Source: DASPJR01 sp035628505
Lineage (GTDB): Bacteria; Planctomycetota; SZUA-567; H5-PLA8
NCBI GenBank assembly: GCA_035628505.1
Contig: DASPJR010000207.1
Coordinates: 1 to 64,000, forward strand
Length of the DNA stretch: 64,000 nt
Direction: 5' to 3'
A program made the translations under genes and the position numbers. Under the pieces are notes generated by a model. It made no database searches. It was not told where the DNA came from and saw only the letters and a list, made by a program, of their open reading frames with translations. The number at the start of each line of letters is the position of its first letter. The stretch's first letter is position 1. This document shows, piece by piece, positions 56,818-64,000 of this stretch.

Positions 56818-58224
56818 ATGCCTGCACATGAAGGTTTGGCCGCTCTCAAGATTGATCGCACACGCCAGAAATCCCGCTTTCAGGTCCTGCCCTGGTTCGC
56901 CTGCATTGTCGCTATCGGGCTGGGCTTTGCCTCGCCGGAGCTGGTCAAACGTTTTCAAGCCGTAGAAGTTTCACTCGTCCCAGCCGCCAAAGTGAGCAGT
57001 ACTGATGCGCCGGGCACAGGCGGTACCGCGCCCGAACTGAGCGCTGCCGGATACGTTATTGCGGACCGTCAATCCACGCTCGCCGCAAAAGTTACCGGCC
57101 GGCTGGTCAAGATGAACGTCTCCGAAGCGCAGCATGTCAAGCAGGGCACCGTCATCGCCGAGGTCGATCATCGCGAGCTCGACGCGACAATCGAGCAGGT
57201 GCGTGCCGAGAAGGCAGAGGTCAGCGCTGAGATTGAACGGCTGAAGAGAGCGCTCGAGCAGGCCGAGAAGGAGATGAAATGGCAGGAGGCGCCGCTGGCG
57301 ATCATCGACGCGGAGATGCGGGAAATCCAAGTCACGCTCGCCGACGCGCAGCGCCGTTACGAACGTGACAAGAAGGTGGCCGAGCGCGATGCCATTCCGA
57401 CAACAACCGTTGACGACCGCCTGACTGAAATCCGCGCTGCGGAAGCCAAGCTGCGCACGGCCGAGCAGCGCAAGATCGAAGCGCAGCGGCGCACCGTTGT
57501 CATGGAATCGCAGATTGCCGTGGCGCGCAGCGCGATCATGGTGGCGCAGGCCCGTGAGCACTCGGTTCATTCGCGGCTGAAAGTGCTCGAAACCCAGCTG
57601 CTCGACTACTTTGTCGTCGCACCGTTCGATGGCGTGGTGACTGAAAAGATGGCCGAAGTCGGCGAGATTGTAGCGCCCATCAGCATCGGCGGAAACATGG
57701 CGCGCGGCTCGATCATTACGCTCGCAGATTGGACTTCGCTGCAGGCCGAAGTGGACGTCGCCGAAACGCAGATCCAGAACGTGAAAGTCGGCGGGCGTGC
57801 GGCGATCACCGTGGACGCTTTTCCGCAGAAGGTCTGGCCCGGCAAAGTGCGGCGCTCGCTGCCCCGCGCGGACCGCAGCAAGGCGACTGTGAAGGTACGC
57901 GTGGATTTCCTGGAGCGCGGTGACGCGGTCCTGCCGGACATGGGCGTGCGCGTGAGGTTTTTGCCCGAGAATGCGCCCGCCGGTGCTGAAAGCGGCCTGG
58001 TTAAAGAGCGCCTGATGATCCCCAAAGCGGCGCTGCAGGGCAGCAGCGATGCGCCCTACGTGTGGATTGCCGAAGAGAACAGGGCTCGCAAACGCAGCGT
58101 GAAAACCGGTGAAAGCGAAAATGAATCGATTGAGATCGTCAGCGGCATCAACGCTGGCGATAAAATCGTGGTGAAGAATGCGGACAAGATTCAGGACGAC
58201 AATCAGCGGATCAAAACGGAATAG
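56818..58224 (+). CDS. HlyD/MacA-like periplasmic adaptor protein
   Basis: The 468-residue product has an N-terminal membrane helix (VLPWFACIVAIGLGF). A barrel-sandwich half (GRLVKMNVSEAQHVKQGTVIAEVD) precedes a long coiled coil of about 150 residues with Ala/Glu/Arg heptads (about 120-260). The second barrel half follows (YFVVAPFDGVVTEKMAEVGE). It links an inner-membrane ABC transporter to an outer-membrane exit. The ATPase and two permeases follow, as in MacAB and DevBCA systems. No TolC-like gene is present here. Confidence 0.9.
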   Translation: MPAHEGLAALKIDRTRQKSRFQVLPWFACIVAIGLGFASPELVKRFQAVEVSLVPAAKVSSTDAPGTGGTAPELSAAGYVIADRQSTLAAKVTGRLVKMNVSEAQHVKQGTVIAEVDHRELDATIEQVRAEKAEVSAEIERLKRALEQAEKEMKWQEAPLAIIDAEMREIQVTLADAQRRYERDKKVAERDAIPTTTVDDRLTEIRAAEAKLRTAEQRKIEAQRRTVVMESQIAVARSAIMVAQAREHSVHSRLKVLETQLLDYFVVAPFDGVVTEKMAEVGEIVAPISIGGNMARGSIITLADWTSLQAEVDVAETQIQNVKVGGRAAITVDAFPQKVWPGKVRRSLPRADRSKATVKVRVDFLERGDAVLPDMGVRVRFLPENAPAGAESGLVKERLMIPKAALQGSSDAPYVWIAEENRARKRSVKTGESENESIEIVSGINAGDKIVVKNADKIQDDNQRIKTE

Positions 58225-58230
58225 TCTTTT

Positions 58231-58318
58231 TGAGTCGGGAGTCGGGAGTCGGGAGTCTTGAAGTCTAGAGTCGACTTCAGATTCGAGACTCCAGACTCCC
58301 GACTCTTAGACTCAAGAC
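58231..58318. repeat. GTCGGGAGTCGGGAGTC inverted repeat
   Basis: The left arm (58231-58270) and right arm (58273-58316, CGAGACTCCAGACTCCCGACTC) are complementary. It lies between the adaptor and ATPase genes. Confidence 0.85.
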
Positions 58319-58326
58319 CCAAACCA

Positions 58327-59025
58327 ATGCCACCCATCATTCAACTTCGTGACGCAACGAAAGTTTATCGCAAGGGCGGAAGTGACATCCGCACCCTGGA
58401 TAAAGTCTCGTTGACGATCGACGAAGGCGATTTTGTGGCGCTGATGGGCCCCTCCGGATCGGGCAAAACGACGCTCCTGAATCTGCTGGGCGGCCTGGAT
58501 ACGCCCACATCGGGTCAGGTGATCGTCTGCGGGCAGGACCTTGGCGCGCTAAGTCCGCGTGAACTGGCCGGCTGGCGCAGCGATCATGTTGCGTACATTT
58601 TCCAGGCGTACAATCTGCTTCCGGTGCTCACGGCGTATCAGAATGTGGAACTGCCGCTCACGCTGTTGCCACTCACGCGGGCCGAGCGGCGGCAGCATGT
58701 GGAGACGGCGCTTGAAATTGTCGGGCTGGCCGAGCGCATGAATCACCGGCCTGATGAGCTTTCCGGCGGTCAGGAGCAGCGCGTGGCGATTGCGCGCGCG
58801 CTGGCGATGGATCCCCGGCTGCTGCTTGCCGACGAGCCAACTGGCGATCTGGATGCGCATTCGGCGCAGGAGATCATGGACCTGCTGACGACGCTCAACC
58901 AGGACCACGGCAAAACCATCATTGTCGTGACGCATGATCCGAAAGTCGCCAACACCGCGCGGCGGCAGCTGCACCTGGAAAAAGGACTCTTGATGGTCGA
59001 CACGCAGACGGCTCTGCGCGTCTAG
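58327..59025 (+). CDS. ABC transporter ATPase, MacB/LolD type
   Basis: The 232-residue product has Walker A GPSGSGKTT (41-49), the Q-loop in IFQAYNLLPVLTA, the signature LSGGQEQRVAIARAL (about 145-159), Walker B LLLADE (166-171) and the H-loop in VVTHDPKVA. The NLLPVLTAYQNVELP stretch is typical of MacB/LolD/DevA ATPases of mechanotransmission exporters. It works with the permeases downstream. Confidence 0.94.
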   Translation: MPPIIQLRDATKVYRKGGSDIRTLDKVSLTIDEGDFVALMGPSGSGKTTLLNLLGGLDTPTSGQVIVCGQDLGALSPRELAGWRSDHVAYIFQAYNLLPVLTAYQNVELPLTLLPLTRAERRQHVETALEIVGLAERMNHRPDELSGGQEQRVAIARALAMDPRLLLADEPTGDLDAHSAQEIMDLLTTLNQDHGKTIIVVTHDPKVANTARRQLHLEKGLLMVDTQTALRV

Positions 59026-59032
59026 CTGTTTC

Positions 59033-59151
59033 GTAGCGCAGGCATCCTGCCTGCGCTCAGTTAGGTATAGCCGTGCAATTGCGTCGGAGGGGGAGTTAAG
59101 CCTCCGCAAGCACAACAGAACGGATACTTGCAGGCTGGAAGCCTGCGCTAC
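59033..59151. repeat. GTAGCGCAGGC...GCCTGCGCTAC long inverted repeat with inner hairpins
   Basis: The outer arms (59033-59043 and 59141-59151) are perfectly complementary. Inside are GCGCAGGCA/TGCCTGCGC and GCAGGCT/AGCCTGC hairpins. It fills the gap between the ATPase and the first permease. Confidence 0.85.
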
Positions 59152-59158
59152 AAACAAG

Positions 59159-60331
59159 ATGCGCCTTCTGTTTCTCAATCTCTTCCGCAAGCCTCTGCGC
59201 ACGGCGCTGACCGTCTTTGGCGTTGCGGTCGCGCTGTTTCTGTTCTGCTTTCTTGAAGCGGTGCTCGAAGCCTTCAACGCCGGCGTGAACATGTCAGATG
59301 CCTCGCGCCTGGTCGTGCAGCACAAGGAATCGCTCTCGTTCCAGCTGCCGCTGTCATACAAGTCACTCATCATGCAGACCGAAGGCGTGCAGCACTGCGC
59401 CGGCGCCGTCTGGTTCGGCGGCCTCTCTCAGGAGCCCGGCCCCGACGGCAAGAAGAACGAGGAATTCTTTCCGCAGTTCGCGATGGACCTGGCCAGCTAT
59501 CTGCCGCAGTACCCGGAGATCGTCATTCCGCGCGAGCAGATGGAGACGCTCATGAAAGACCAGGCCGGCTGCGTCATGGGCGCGAAGATCGCCGAGCGGC
59601 TCAATAAGAAAGTCGGCGACAAGCTGACACTGCGCTGCACCATCTGGGCGCAGGAGAAAGGCACGGAACTCTGGGATTTTAACGTCGATGCGATCTACAC
59701 GTCGACCAATCCGACGTTCGATCAGACGATGATGTTTTTTCATTACAAGTATTTTGATGAGGCGCGCGTTTTTGGAAAAGGCGGCGTTGGCATTTTTATA
59801 ACGTCGATTAACGATGCCGGGCGCTACCAGGAAATCGCCAACAAGATCGACCGGCGTTTTCAGAACAGCCCCTACGAAACGCGCACGATGACCGAGAAGG
59901 CCTTCAACATGAGTTTCGTTTCAATGCTCGGCAACCTGCAACTGCTGATGCGCTCGATCGGTACGGCCGTGGTGCTGACGATGCTGCTGGTCTCCGCGAA
60001 CACGATGATGATGGCGGCCCGTGAGCGCACACGCGAGATGGGCATTTTGAAGTCTATCGGCTTTACTGACGGACACGTGTTCTGGCTATTGATCGGAGAA
60101 TCGATGGTGATCGCGTTGCTCGGGGGCATTTTCGGCGCCGGCAGTGCCCTGATCGTTGCCAACGTGATCGGCTACAACCCCAAGCCTGATTTTTTCCCGG
60201 TCTTCTATCTGCCCATGAAAGCGCTGCTGTCCGCGTTTGTGATTGTGGCCATTACAGGTCTGATCAGCGGCCTCGTGCCCGCAATTAGCGGCATGCGCCT
60301 GAAAGCAACGGAGGCGCTGCGCTCGGTTTAA
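59159..60331 (+). CDS. FtsX/MacB-type ABC transporter permease (1)
   Basis: The 390-residue product begins with a membrane helix (TALTVFGVAVALFLFCFLEA). A periplasmic domain of about 220 residues follows, then three membrane helices at the C-terminus (VVLTMLLVSANTMMM, a middle helix, AFVIVAITGLISGLVPA). The helix between carries AARERTREMGILKSIGF, the coupling segment that contacts the ATPase. This is the four-span FtsX/MacB permease layout. The next operon member after an AT-rich gene is a second such permease, so the transporter may be heterodimeric. Confidence 0.9.
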   Translation: MRLLFLNLFRKPLRTALTVFGVAVALFLFCFLEAVLEAFNAGVNMSDASRLVVQHKESLSFQLPLSYKSLIMQTEGVQHCAGAVWFGGLSQEPGPDGKKNEEFFPQFAMDLASYLPQYPEIVIPREQMETLMKDQAGCVMGAKIAERLNKKVGDKLTLRCTIWAQEKGTELWDFNVDAIYTSTNPTFDQTMMFFHYKYFDEARVFGKGGVGIFITSINDAGRYQEIANKIDRRFQNSPYETRTMTEKAFNMSFVSMLGNLQLLMRSIGTAVVLTMLLVSANTMMMAARERTREMGILKSIGFTDGHVFWLLIGESMVIALLGGIFGAGSALIVANVIGYNPKPDFFPVFYLPMKALLSAFVIVAITGLISGLVPAISGMRLKATEALRSV

Positions 60332-60338
60332 CAGCGAA

Positions 60339-60384
60339 CGACTTCAACACCGAGACACAGAGGACACGGAGAGCACGAAGACGG
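60339..60384. repeat. CCGAGACACAGAGGACACGG stutter, left of the orphan gene
   Basis: GACACAGAGGACACGGAGAGCACG units of the CACAGAGGACACAG family, directly after the first permease stop codon. Confidence 0.75.
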
Positions 60385-60404
60385 AGTACAGTGAGAGTTT
60401 AAAT

Positions 60405-60908
60405 ATGAGTGTTAGAATTGAATTCTCGAAGTTGCAGCCTTCCGGTTTTGAAGATGTGATTTCGTGGGATGAAGCGGCGAGATATGGAGATTTTCACATT
60501 CACGGCTACCTCCGCATCGAATTCAACGACCGTCCGGTTCCAGGACTAGGGCATTTCTCCGAAGAAGATGTTTGCTTTGACTTTTGGACGCATGAACTAT
60601 CCAGAGTTGTTCAACAACTCTCTTTGTTTCCGGTCGGCAGCTATACAGTTGACGAAGGGGAACAAGGACATTCAGCATATTCTTTTGCTCGAAATCAGCA
60701 ATACTTATCGCTCTCTGTGGTGTCATCCGAAATCGGTGAAGGTCCATCAAATCCAAATTATCAGCAGGTGACAGTCAAATTCGAAGATTTCATAAAAGAA
60801 GTAGAACAGTTTTTTCAACGGCTTCGCGAGGAGTTGAATAAACTGCATTCGGGCGCTTACGAGAAATGGGAAGGAAAGCACAACATCAAGCCTTTTATCG
60901 TGTCTTAG
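60405..60908 (+). CDS. AT-rich orphan hypothetical protein inside the exporter operon
   Basis: The product is 167 residues, soluble and acidic, with HIHGYLRIEFNDRPVPG, FDFWTHELSRVVQQL and EQFFQRLREELNKL. No family is recognised. The gene is clearly poorer in GC than its neighbours, separates the two permease genes and is flanked by stuttering repeats on both sides (60339-60384 and 60897-60932). No good ribosome-binding site is seen before ATG 60405. It is likely acquired cargo. Confidence 0.7.
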   Translation: MSVRIEFSKLQPSGFEDVISWDEAARYGDFHIHGYLRIEFNDRPVPGLGHFSEEDVCFDFWTHELSRVVQQLSLFPVGSYTVDEGEQGHSAYSFARNQQYLSLSVVSSEIGEGPSNPNYQQVTVKFEDFIKEVEQFFQRLREELNKLHSGAYEKWEGKHNIKPFIVS

Positions 60909-60932
60909 TGCCTTTGTGTCTTTGTGTTGAAT
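60897..60932. repeat. GTGTCTTAGTGCCTTTGTGTC stutter, right of the orphan gene
   Basis: It belongs to the AAGACACGAAG family in the opposite sense to the left flank and overlaps the last codons of the orphan gene. Confidence 0.75.
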
Positions 60933-60956
60933 CAGTTCGAAAGAAGAAAAGGGAAA

Positions 60957-62132
60957 ATGGCCATCCCGTTGATCTACAGCATCCGCAGCATCGCCGTTCG
61001 CAAGGGCTCTTCCGCGATGGCTGTGGGCGGTATTGCCCTCGTGGTGGTCGTCTTTGTCGTGCTGCTGGCGCTGGCGGCGGGGTTCCGGCGCGCCATCGAA
61101 GTCTCCGGAAATCCAAACAACATCATCGTCCTGCGCAAAGGCGCCGACGCGGAACTCCAGAGCCAGGTCACGCGCGACACAGCACGCATCATCGCTCAGC
61201 TTCCGATCGTGGCCAGGGATGAGAAGGGCCAGCCTTTGTTTCTGCAGGAGAGCGTCATTATTCTCGCGCGTCCGAAAAAGGACGGCGGCGAGACGAACAT
61301 CACCGTGCGCGGCGCCGCGCCCGATGCCCGGAAGGTTCATTCCGAAGTGCGCGTGAAAGAAGGGCGCTGGTTTACGCCCGGAACTGACGAAGCCGTCATC
61401 GGCGTGGGCCTCGCGCGGCGCCTGGAAGGCTTCGCACTTGGCGGGGTTGTAACGATCGGGAAATATTCCTGGAAGATCGTCGGCCTCTTTGAAGCCAACG
61501 GGAGCGCGCTTGAATCGGAGCTCTGGTTCGACGTTGACCTTCTGCAAAGCGCCTTTCACCGCAACGAGGTGTTCCAATCGCTGCTCTTCCGCGCCGAAGG
61601 CGACCCGCAGGAAGCACTCAAATTTCTTGATAAAACGGTCGCTGCCGACCCGCGTCTGCGCTCTGTTCAGGGAAAGATTGAGACGACTTATTACCAGGAG
61701 CAGTCGCGGCTGATGGCGTCGCTGATCGAAACGCTCGGCAGACTGCTGACGTCGATTATGGCCATCGGCGCCATCGTCGGCGCGATGAACACCATGTACG
61801 CCGCCGTTTCGCAGCGTCAGCGCGAGATCGGCTGCATGCTCGCGATGGGATTCCCGCCAATCTCCATCTTCTTTGCGTTTATGGCCGAATCGCTGGTGCT
61901 CTCCGGCATCGGGGCAGTGATCGGCTGTGGCCTGGCGATGTTTTTTGATGGCATCAAGACAGGCACGACGAATTTTGCGACCTTCTCCGAGACCGCGTTT
62001 GAATTCATTGTGACGCCGGAGATTCTGCTGCAGGCCTCGGCCATCGCGCTGTTTATGGGCTTCATCGGCGGGATACTTCCAGCCATCCGCGCCGCGCGCA
62101 TGAAAGTTGTCGACGCGCTGCGCCGGGCTTGA
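60957..62132 (+). CDS. FtsX/MacB-type ABC transporter permease (2)
   Basis: The 391-residue product has an N-terminal helix (MAVGGIALVVVVFVVLLALAA), a periplasmic domain (about 45-270) and three C-terminal helices. SQRQREIGCMLAMGFPP is the coupling segment. The same fold and order as the first permease suggest they pair. ATG 60957 has AGGGAAA upstream; three other in-frame codons add only repeat-derived residues. It ends the exporter operon, convergent with the esterase gene. Confidence 0.9.
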   Translation: MAIPLIYSIRSIAVRKGSSAMAVGGIALVVVVFVVLLALAAGFRRAIEVSGNPNNIIVLRKGADAELQSQVTRDTARIIAQLPIVARDEKGQPLFLQESVIILARPKKDGGETNITVRGAAPDARKVHSEVRVKEGRWFTPGTDEAVIGVGLARRLEGFALGGVVTIGKYSWKIVGLFEANGSALESELWFDVDLLQSAFHRNEVFQSLLFRAEGDPQEALKFLDKTVAADPRLRSVQGKIETTYYQEQSRLMASLIETLGRLLTSIMAIGAIVGAMNTMYAAVSQRQREIGCMLAMGFPPISIFFAFMAESLVLSGIGAVIGCGLAMFFDGIKTGTTNFATFSETAFEFIVTPEILLQASAIALFMGFIGGILPAIRAARMKVVDALRRA

Positions 62133-62136
62133 TCAG

Positions 62137-63327
62137 TTATTTTTTCTTAAAGAGCTTGTCCGCGAAATCCATAAAATATTGCCAATCCACAAGCGTCAGG
62201 TCGTGCTTGCCCTCGCGAATGTGATAACCCATCGCCTCGCCATGCAGCGCTTCGCCAATCGCGGGCATCTCTGAGGCCGGCAGGCCTTTTTTGCCGAAGA
62301 GTTCGTAAACGGGCGCGGCGTGGATCAAGCTCTGGAACTCCCCGCGCGGATCGGCCCAGAGATCCTGCGAAGCGCTGGCCACATACACAGCTCGCGGCGC
62401 CATCAGAGCGATCAGCGCGTGCTGATCGAAAGGCAGCGCGTCGACATCGTCGTTGTACTTCTTGTAATTCTCGCAGAACCAGTACGGAAATGTTGTGTTG
62501 ATGCGCGCGACGCTTTCCTTTTCCGGAAGCTTGCGGCGGCTGAGCGCCGCGCCGCTGCAGCCGGAATCGTTGGAGATCACCAGCGCAAAGCGCTCGTCCT
62601 GCGCGCCGCACCAGAGCGCCGTTTTGCCGCCGCGCGAGTGGCCCAGCACGGCGACCTTATCTTTGGCGATGTCTGGATCGGTTTCGAAGTAATCCATCAC
62701 GCGACTTGCGCCCCACGCCCAAGCGGCGATCGTCGCCCAGGAATCACCTTTGCGTTCCTGCTCGAGTACCTTGAACGCGCCGCTCTGGAAGGATTCTTTA
62801 TTATCGAGCGCCACGTCAGCGTTGTGGAATGCGGCGATGCCATAACCGCGCGCGACGACTTCTTCCGCAGGCCAGAAGGGGCTCTTTTCTTTGCGAGTGG
62901 GATCGATGTTCTTTGGCGGCCGGTTGCAGATCAGCAGAAAAATGGGAACCGGACCCGTGCGTTTATTGGGAACGAAAAGCGAAACATTGATCGTGATCGA
63001 CTTTTCGCCGTTGGCGACGTTCACGGCGATCTGCTTGAGTGTCGCGGCGCCGTCCATCGCTTTGGAGTCGGTGTTCGTCACTTTGAAGCTTGTCTGGACC
63101 GGAATCGCCGGCACGCGTCCGTATTCGTGCTGCCTGAACAATTCAAGCACTTCAGGGCGGCGAATTTTCTTCCAGTCTTCGGGTGAAGTGATCTTTTGCC
63201 CGGCGCTGGTGGTCAAAACGTCCGGCAGCTTCACCTGCGGCATGTTTGCAGGATCGGCTTTGAAGAACTCGCCACCGAATGCGGTAAAGGAGCTGATCAA
63301 AACAAAAAACACCGCAAACTGCATCAT
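62137..63327 (-). CDS. Secreted CE15-like glucuronoyl/acetyl-xylan esterase
   Basis: The 396-residue product has a signal peptide (MMQFAVFFVLISSFTAFG). The alpha/beta-hydrolase nucleophile motif is GHSRGGKTALW (Ser231). A C-terminal His lies in REGKHDLTLVDW, and FHNADVALDNK lies between. The GxSRxGK signature is characteristic of CE15 glucuronoyl esterases and related planctomycete esterases that act on plant or algal polysaccharides. ATG 63327 is favoured by GAGG upstream; residues before it would be coded by GGTTTCTGG repeat. Confidence 0.82.
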   Translation of the reverse strand: MMQFAVFFVLISSFTAFGGEFFKADPANMPQVKLPDVLTTSAGQKITSPEDWKKIRRPEVLELFRQHEYGRVPAIPVQTSFKVTNTDSKAMDGAATLKQIAVNVANGEKSITINVSLFVPNKRTGPVPIFLLICNRPPKNIDPTRKEKSPFWPAEEVVARGYGIAAFHNADVALDNKESFQSGAFKVLEQERKGDSWATIAAWAWGASRVMDYFETDPDIAKDKVAVLGHSRGGKTALWCGAQDERFALVISNDSGCSGAALSRRKLPEKESVARINTTFPYWFCENYKKYNDDVDALPFDQHALIALMAPRAVYVASASQDLWADPRGEFQSLIHAAPVYELFGKKGLPASEMPAIGEALHGEAMGYHIREGKHDLTLVDWQYFMDFADKLFKKK

Positions 63328-63332
63328 CCGCG

Positions 63333-63386
63333 AGACCTCAACCAGAAACCAGAAACTAGAAAGAAGAAACCAAAACCGATTCGTCA
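63333..63386. repeat. AACCAGAAACCAGAAACTAG stutter
   Basis: AGAAACCAGAAACTAGAAAGAAGAAACC units match the complement of the 33250 repeat. It lies between the carbonic anhydrase and esterase genes. Confidence 0.7.
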
Positions 63387-63998
63387 TTTAAGAAGCGCAT
63401 CGATGTGCGCGCGACCGTACCGCGCCAGATACACGGTTCCATTGTTCACGTAATGCCGGTAGGTCGCCGCCAGGCGCTCGCGCTGGTTGGGGTCGAGCTC
63501 TTTAACCTGCTTGGCAGGCACACCGGCCCAAAGCGTGTGTGGCGGAACTTTCGTGCCTTCCAGGACTAGAGCGCCAGCGGCGATTAGCGCGCCCTCACCG
63601 ATCTCCGCGCGGCTGAGCACGGTTGCAGAAATACCGATCAGCGCTCCGTCGCGAACGACGCAGCCATGCACAATGGCGTTGTGCCCGACGGTTACGCGGT
63701 TGCCGACGATGCACGCATAACCCTGGTCGATATGGAGAATGCTGCCGTCCTGGATGTTCGATTCTTCGCCAACTTCGATGCGCTCCTGGTCGCCGCGCAG
63801 CACGCAGTTGTACCAGACGCTCGATTTGGATTTCAGCGTCACGCGCCCGATGACGACCGCGTTCTGCGCCACCCACGCGGTGGGATCGATCTGGGGGCGC
63901 GCAAAGATGCCATCGATGTCCACGTGTTCTTTCGGATGCGGGAGAATGATGGTGGCCTTCAAGGCCGTGCTGGATTGATTCACCGGCGCGTGGCTCAT
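63384..63998 (-). CDS. Gamma-class carbonic anhydrase-like hexapeptide-repeat protein
   Basis: The 204-residue left-handed beta-helix product has the gamma-carbonic-anhydrase ligands His89 (ILHIDQG), His106 and His111 (VGHNAIVHGC). WYNCVLRGDQERIEVGEESNIQDG precedes them. Members are trimers that hydrate CO2 or act as acyl transferases or ferripyochelin-binding proteins. The start is taken as the ATG at 63998, two bases from the window edge, so a longer N-terminus cannot be excluded. Confidence 0.88.
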   Translation of the reverse strand: MSHAPVNQSSTALKATIILPHPKEHVDIDGIFARPQIDPTAWVAQNAVVIGRVTLKSKSSVWYNCVLRGDQERIEVGEESNIQDGSILHIDQGYACIVGNRVTVGHNAIVHGCVVRDGALIGISATVLSRAEIGEGALIAAGALVLEGTKVPPHTLWAGVPAKQVKELDPNQRERLAATYRHYVNNGTVYLARYGRAHIDALLK

Positions 63999-64000
63999 AG

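Noticed and set aside
1..64000. tRNA, rRNA, integrase, transposase or phage genes
   Set aside because: None could be recognised on either strand. The dispersed repeats have no associated transposase within the window.

Overview
The window is one stretch of a GC-rich bacterial chromosome, most likely from a Planctomycetota (planctomycete) genome, probably an environmental or uncultured lineage. That placement rests on gene style: CxxC zinc-ribbon membrane proteins, secreted HEAT-repeat proteins ending in a Trp-rich motif, an ECF sigma factor with a long membrane-anchored C-terminal extension, a ThuA-like secreted protein, a multi-haem lipoprotein, Uma2-family proteins, and CrtI-like oxidoreductases beside fatty-acid genes. 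I see no tRNA, rRNA, CRISPR array, transposase or phage gene.

Layout. 1-6.2 kb: 5' part of an Old-Yellow-Enzyme oxidoreductase (cut by the window edge), a zinc-ribbon membrane protein coupled to a rhomboid protease, a five-haem c-type lipoprotein and a small YHS protein. 6.3-9.1 kb: an ECF sigma factor fused to a membrane segment and tandem STN/secretin-like repeats, whose last repeat is cut by a frameshift. 9.7-21.7 kb: ThuA-like protein, DegT aminotransferase, NDH-2, a LexA/CI-like repressor, a PKD-domain secreted protein, RNA 2',3'-cyclic phosphodiesterase, a membrane/HEAT gene pair and a threonine dehydratase. 22-26.7 kb: a secreted HEAT protein, two sugar-nucleotide epimerases and a stand-alone receiver. 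26.9-28.5 kb: ketoacyl synthase plus acyl carrier protein. 29.2-34.4 kb: the whole pyruvate dehydrogenase complex (minus strand) with a divergent LysR gene. 35.4-41.4 kb: CsbD stress locus, family-4 uracil-DNA glycosylase, HD and nucleotidyltransferase genes, histidine kinase, holA.

41.6-48.2 kb: the most notable block. Two CrtI-like desaturase/isomerase paralogues are followed by a Uma2 gene, FabG, two unknown proteins, FabZ and FabI. This gene combination resembles those proposed for unusual (ladderane-type) lipid synthesis in anammox planctomycetes, and it is bracketed by copies of one intergenic repeat. With the KAS/ACP pair, pyruvate dehydrogenase and the accB/accC genes at 53-55 kb, the window is rich in acetyl-CoA and acyl-chain metabolism. 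48.3-64 kb: LysM lipoprotein, secreted HEAT-like protein, STAS protein, SGNH hydrolase, ferritin, accC-accB-peptidase operon, a MacB/DevBCA-like exporter interrupted by an AT-rich orphan gene, a CE15-like esterase and a gamma-carbonic anhydrase.

A second striking theme is the intergenic DNA. About a dozen families of low-complexity 'stuttering' repeats (for example AAGACACGAAG, CACAGAGGACACAG, GCATTATGCAT, GAGTCGGGAGTC, GGTGACGGGTGACG, GAAATTCG) sit between genes. Most are folded as imperfect inverted repeats, and the same family recurs at distant loci.
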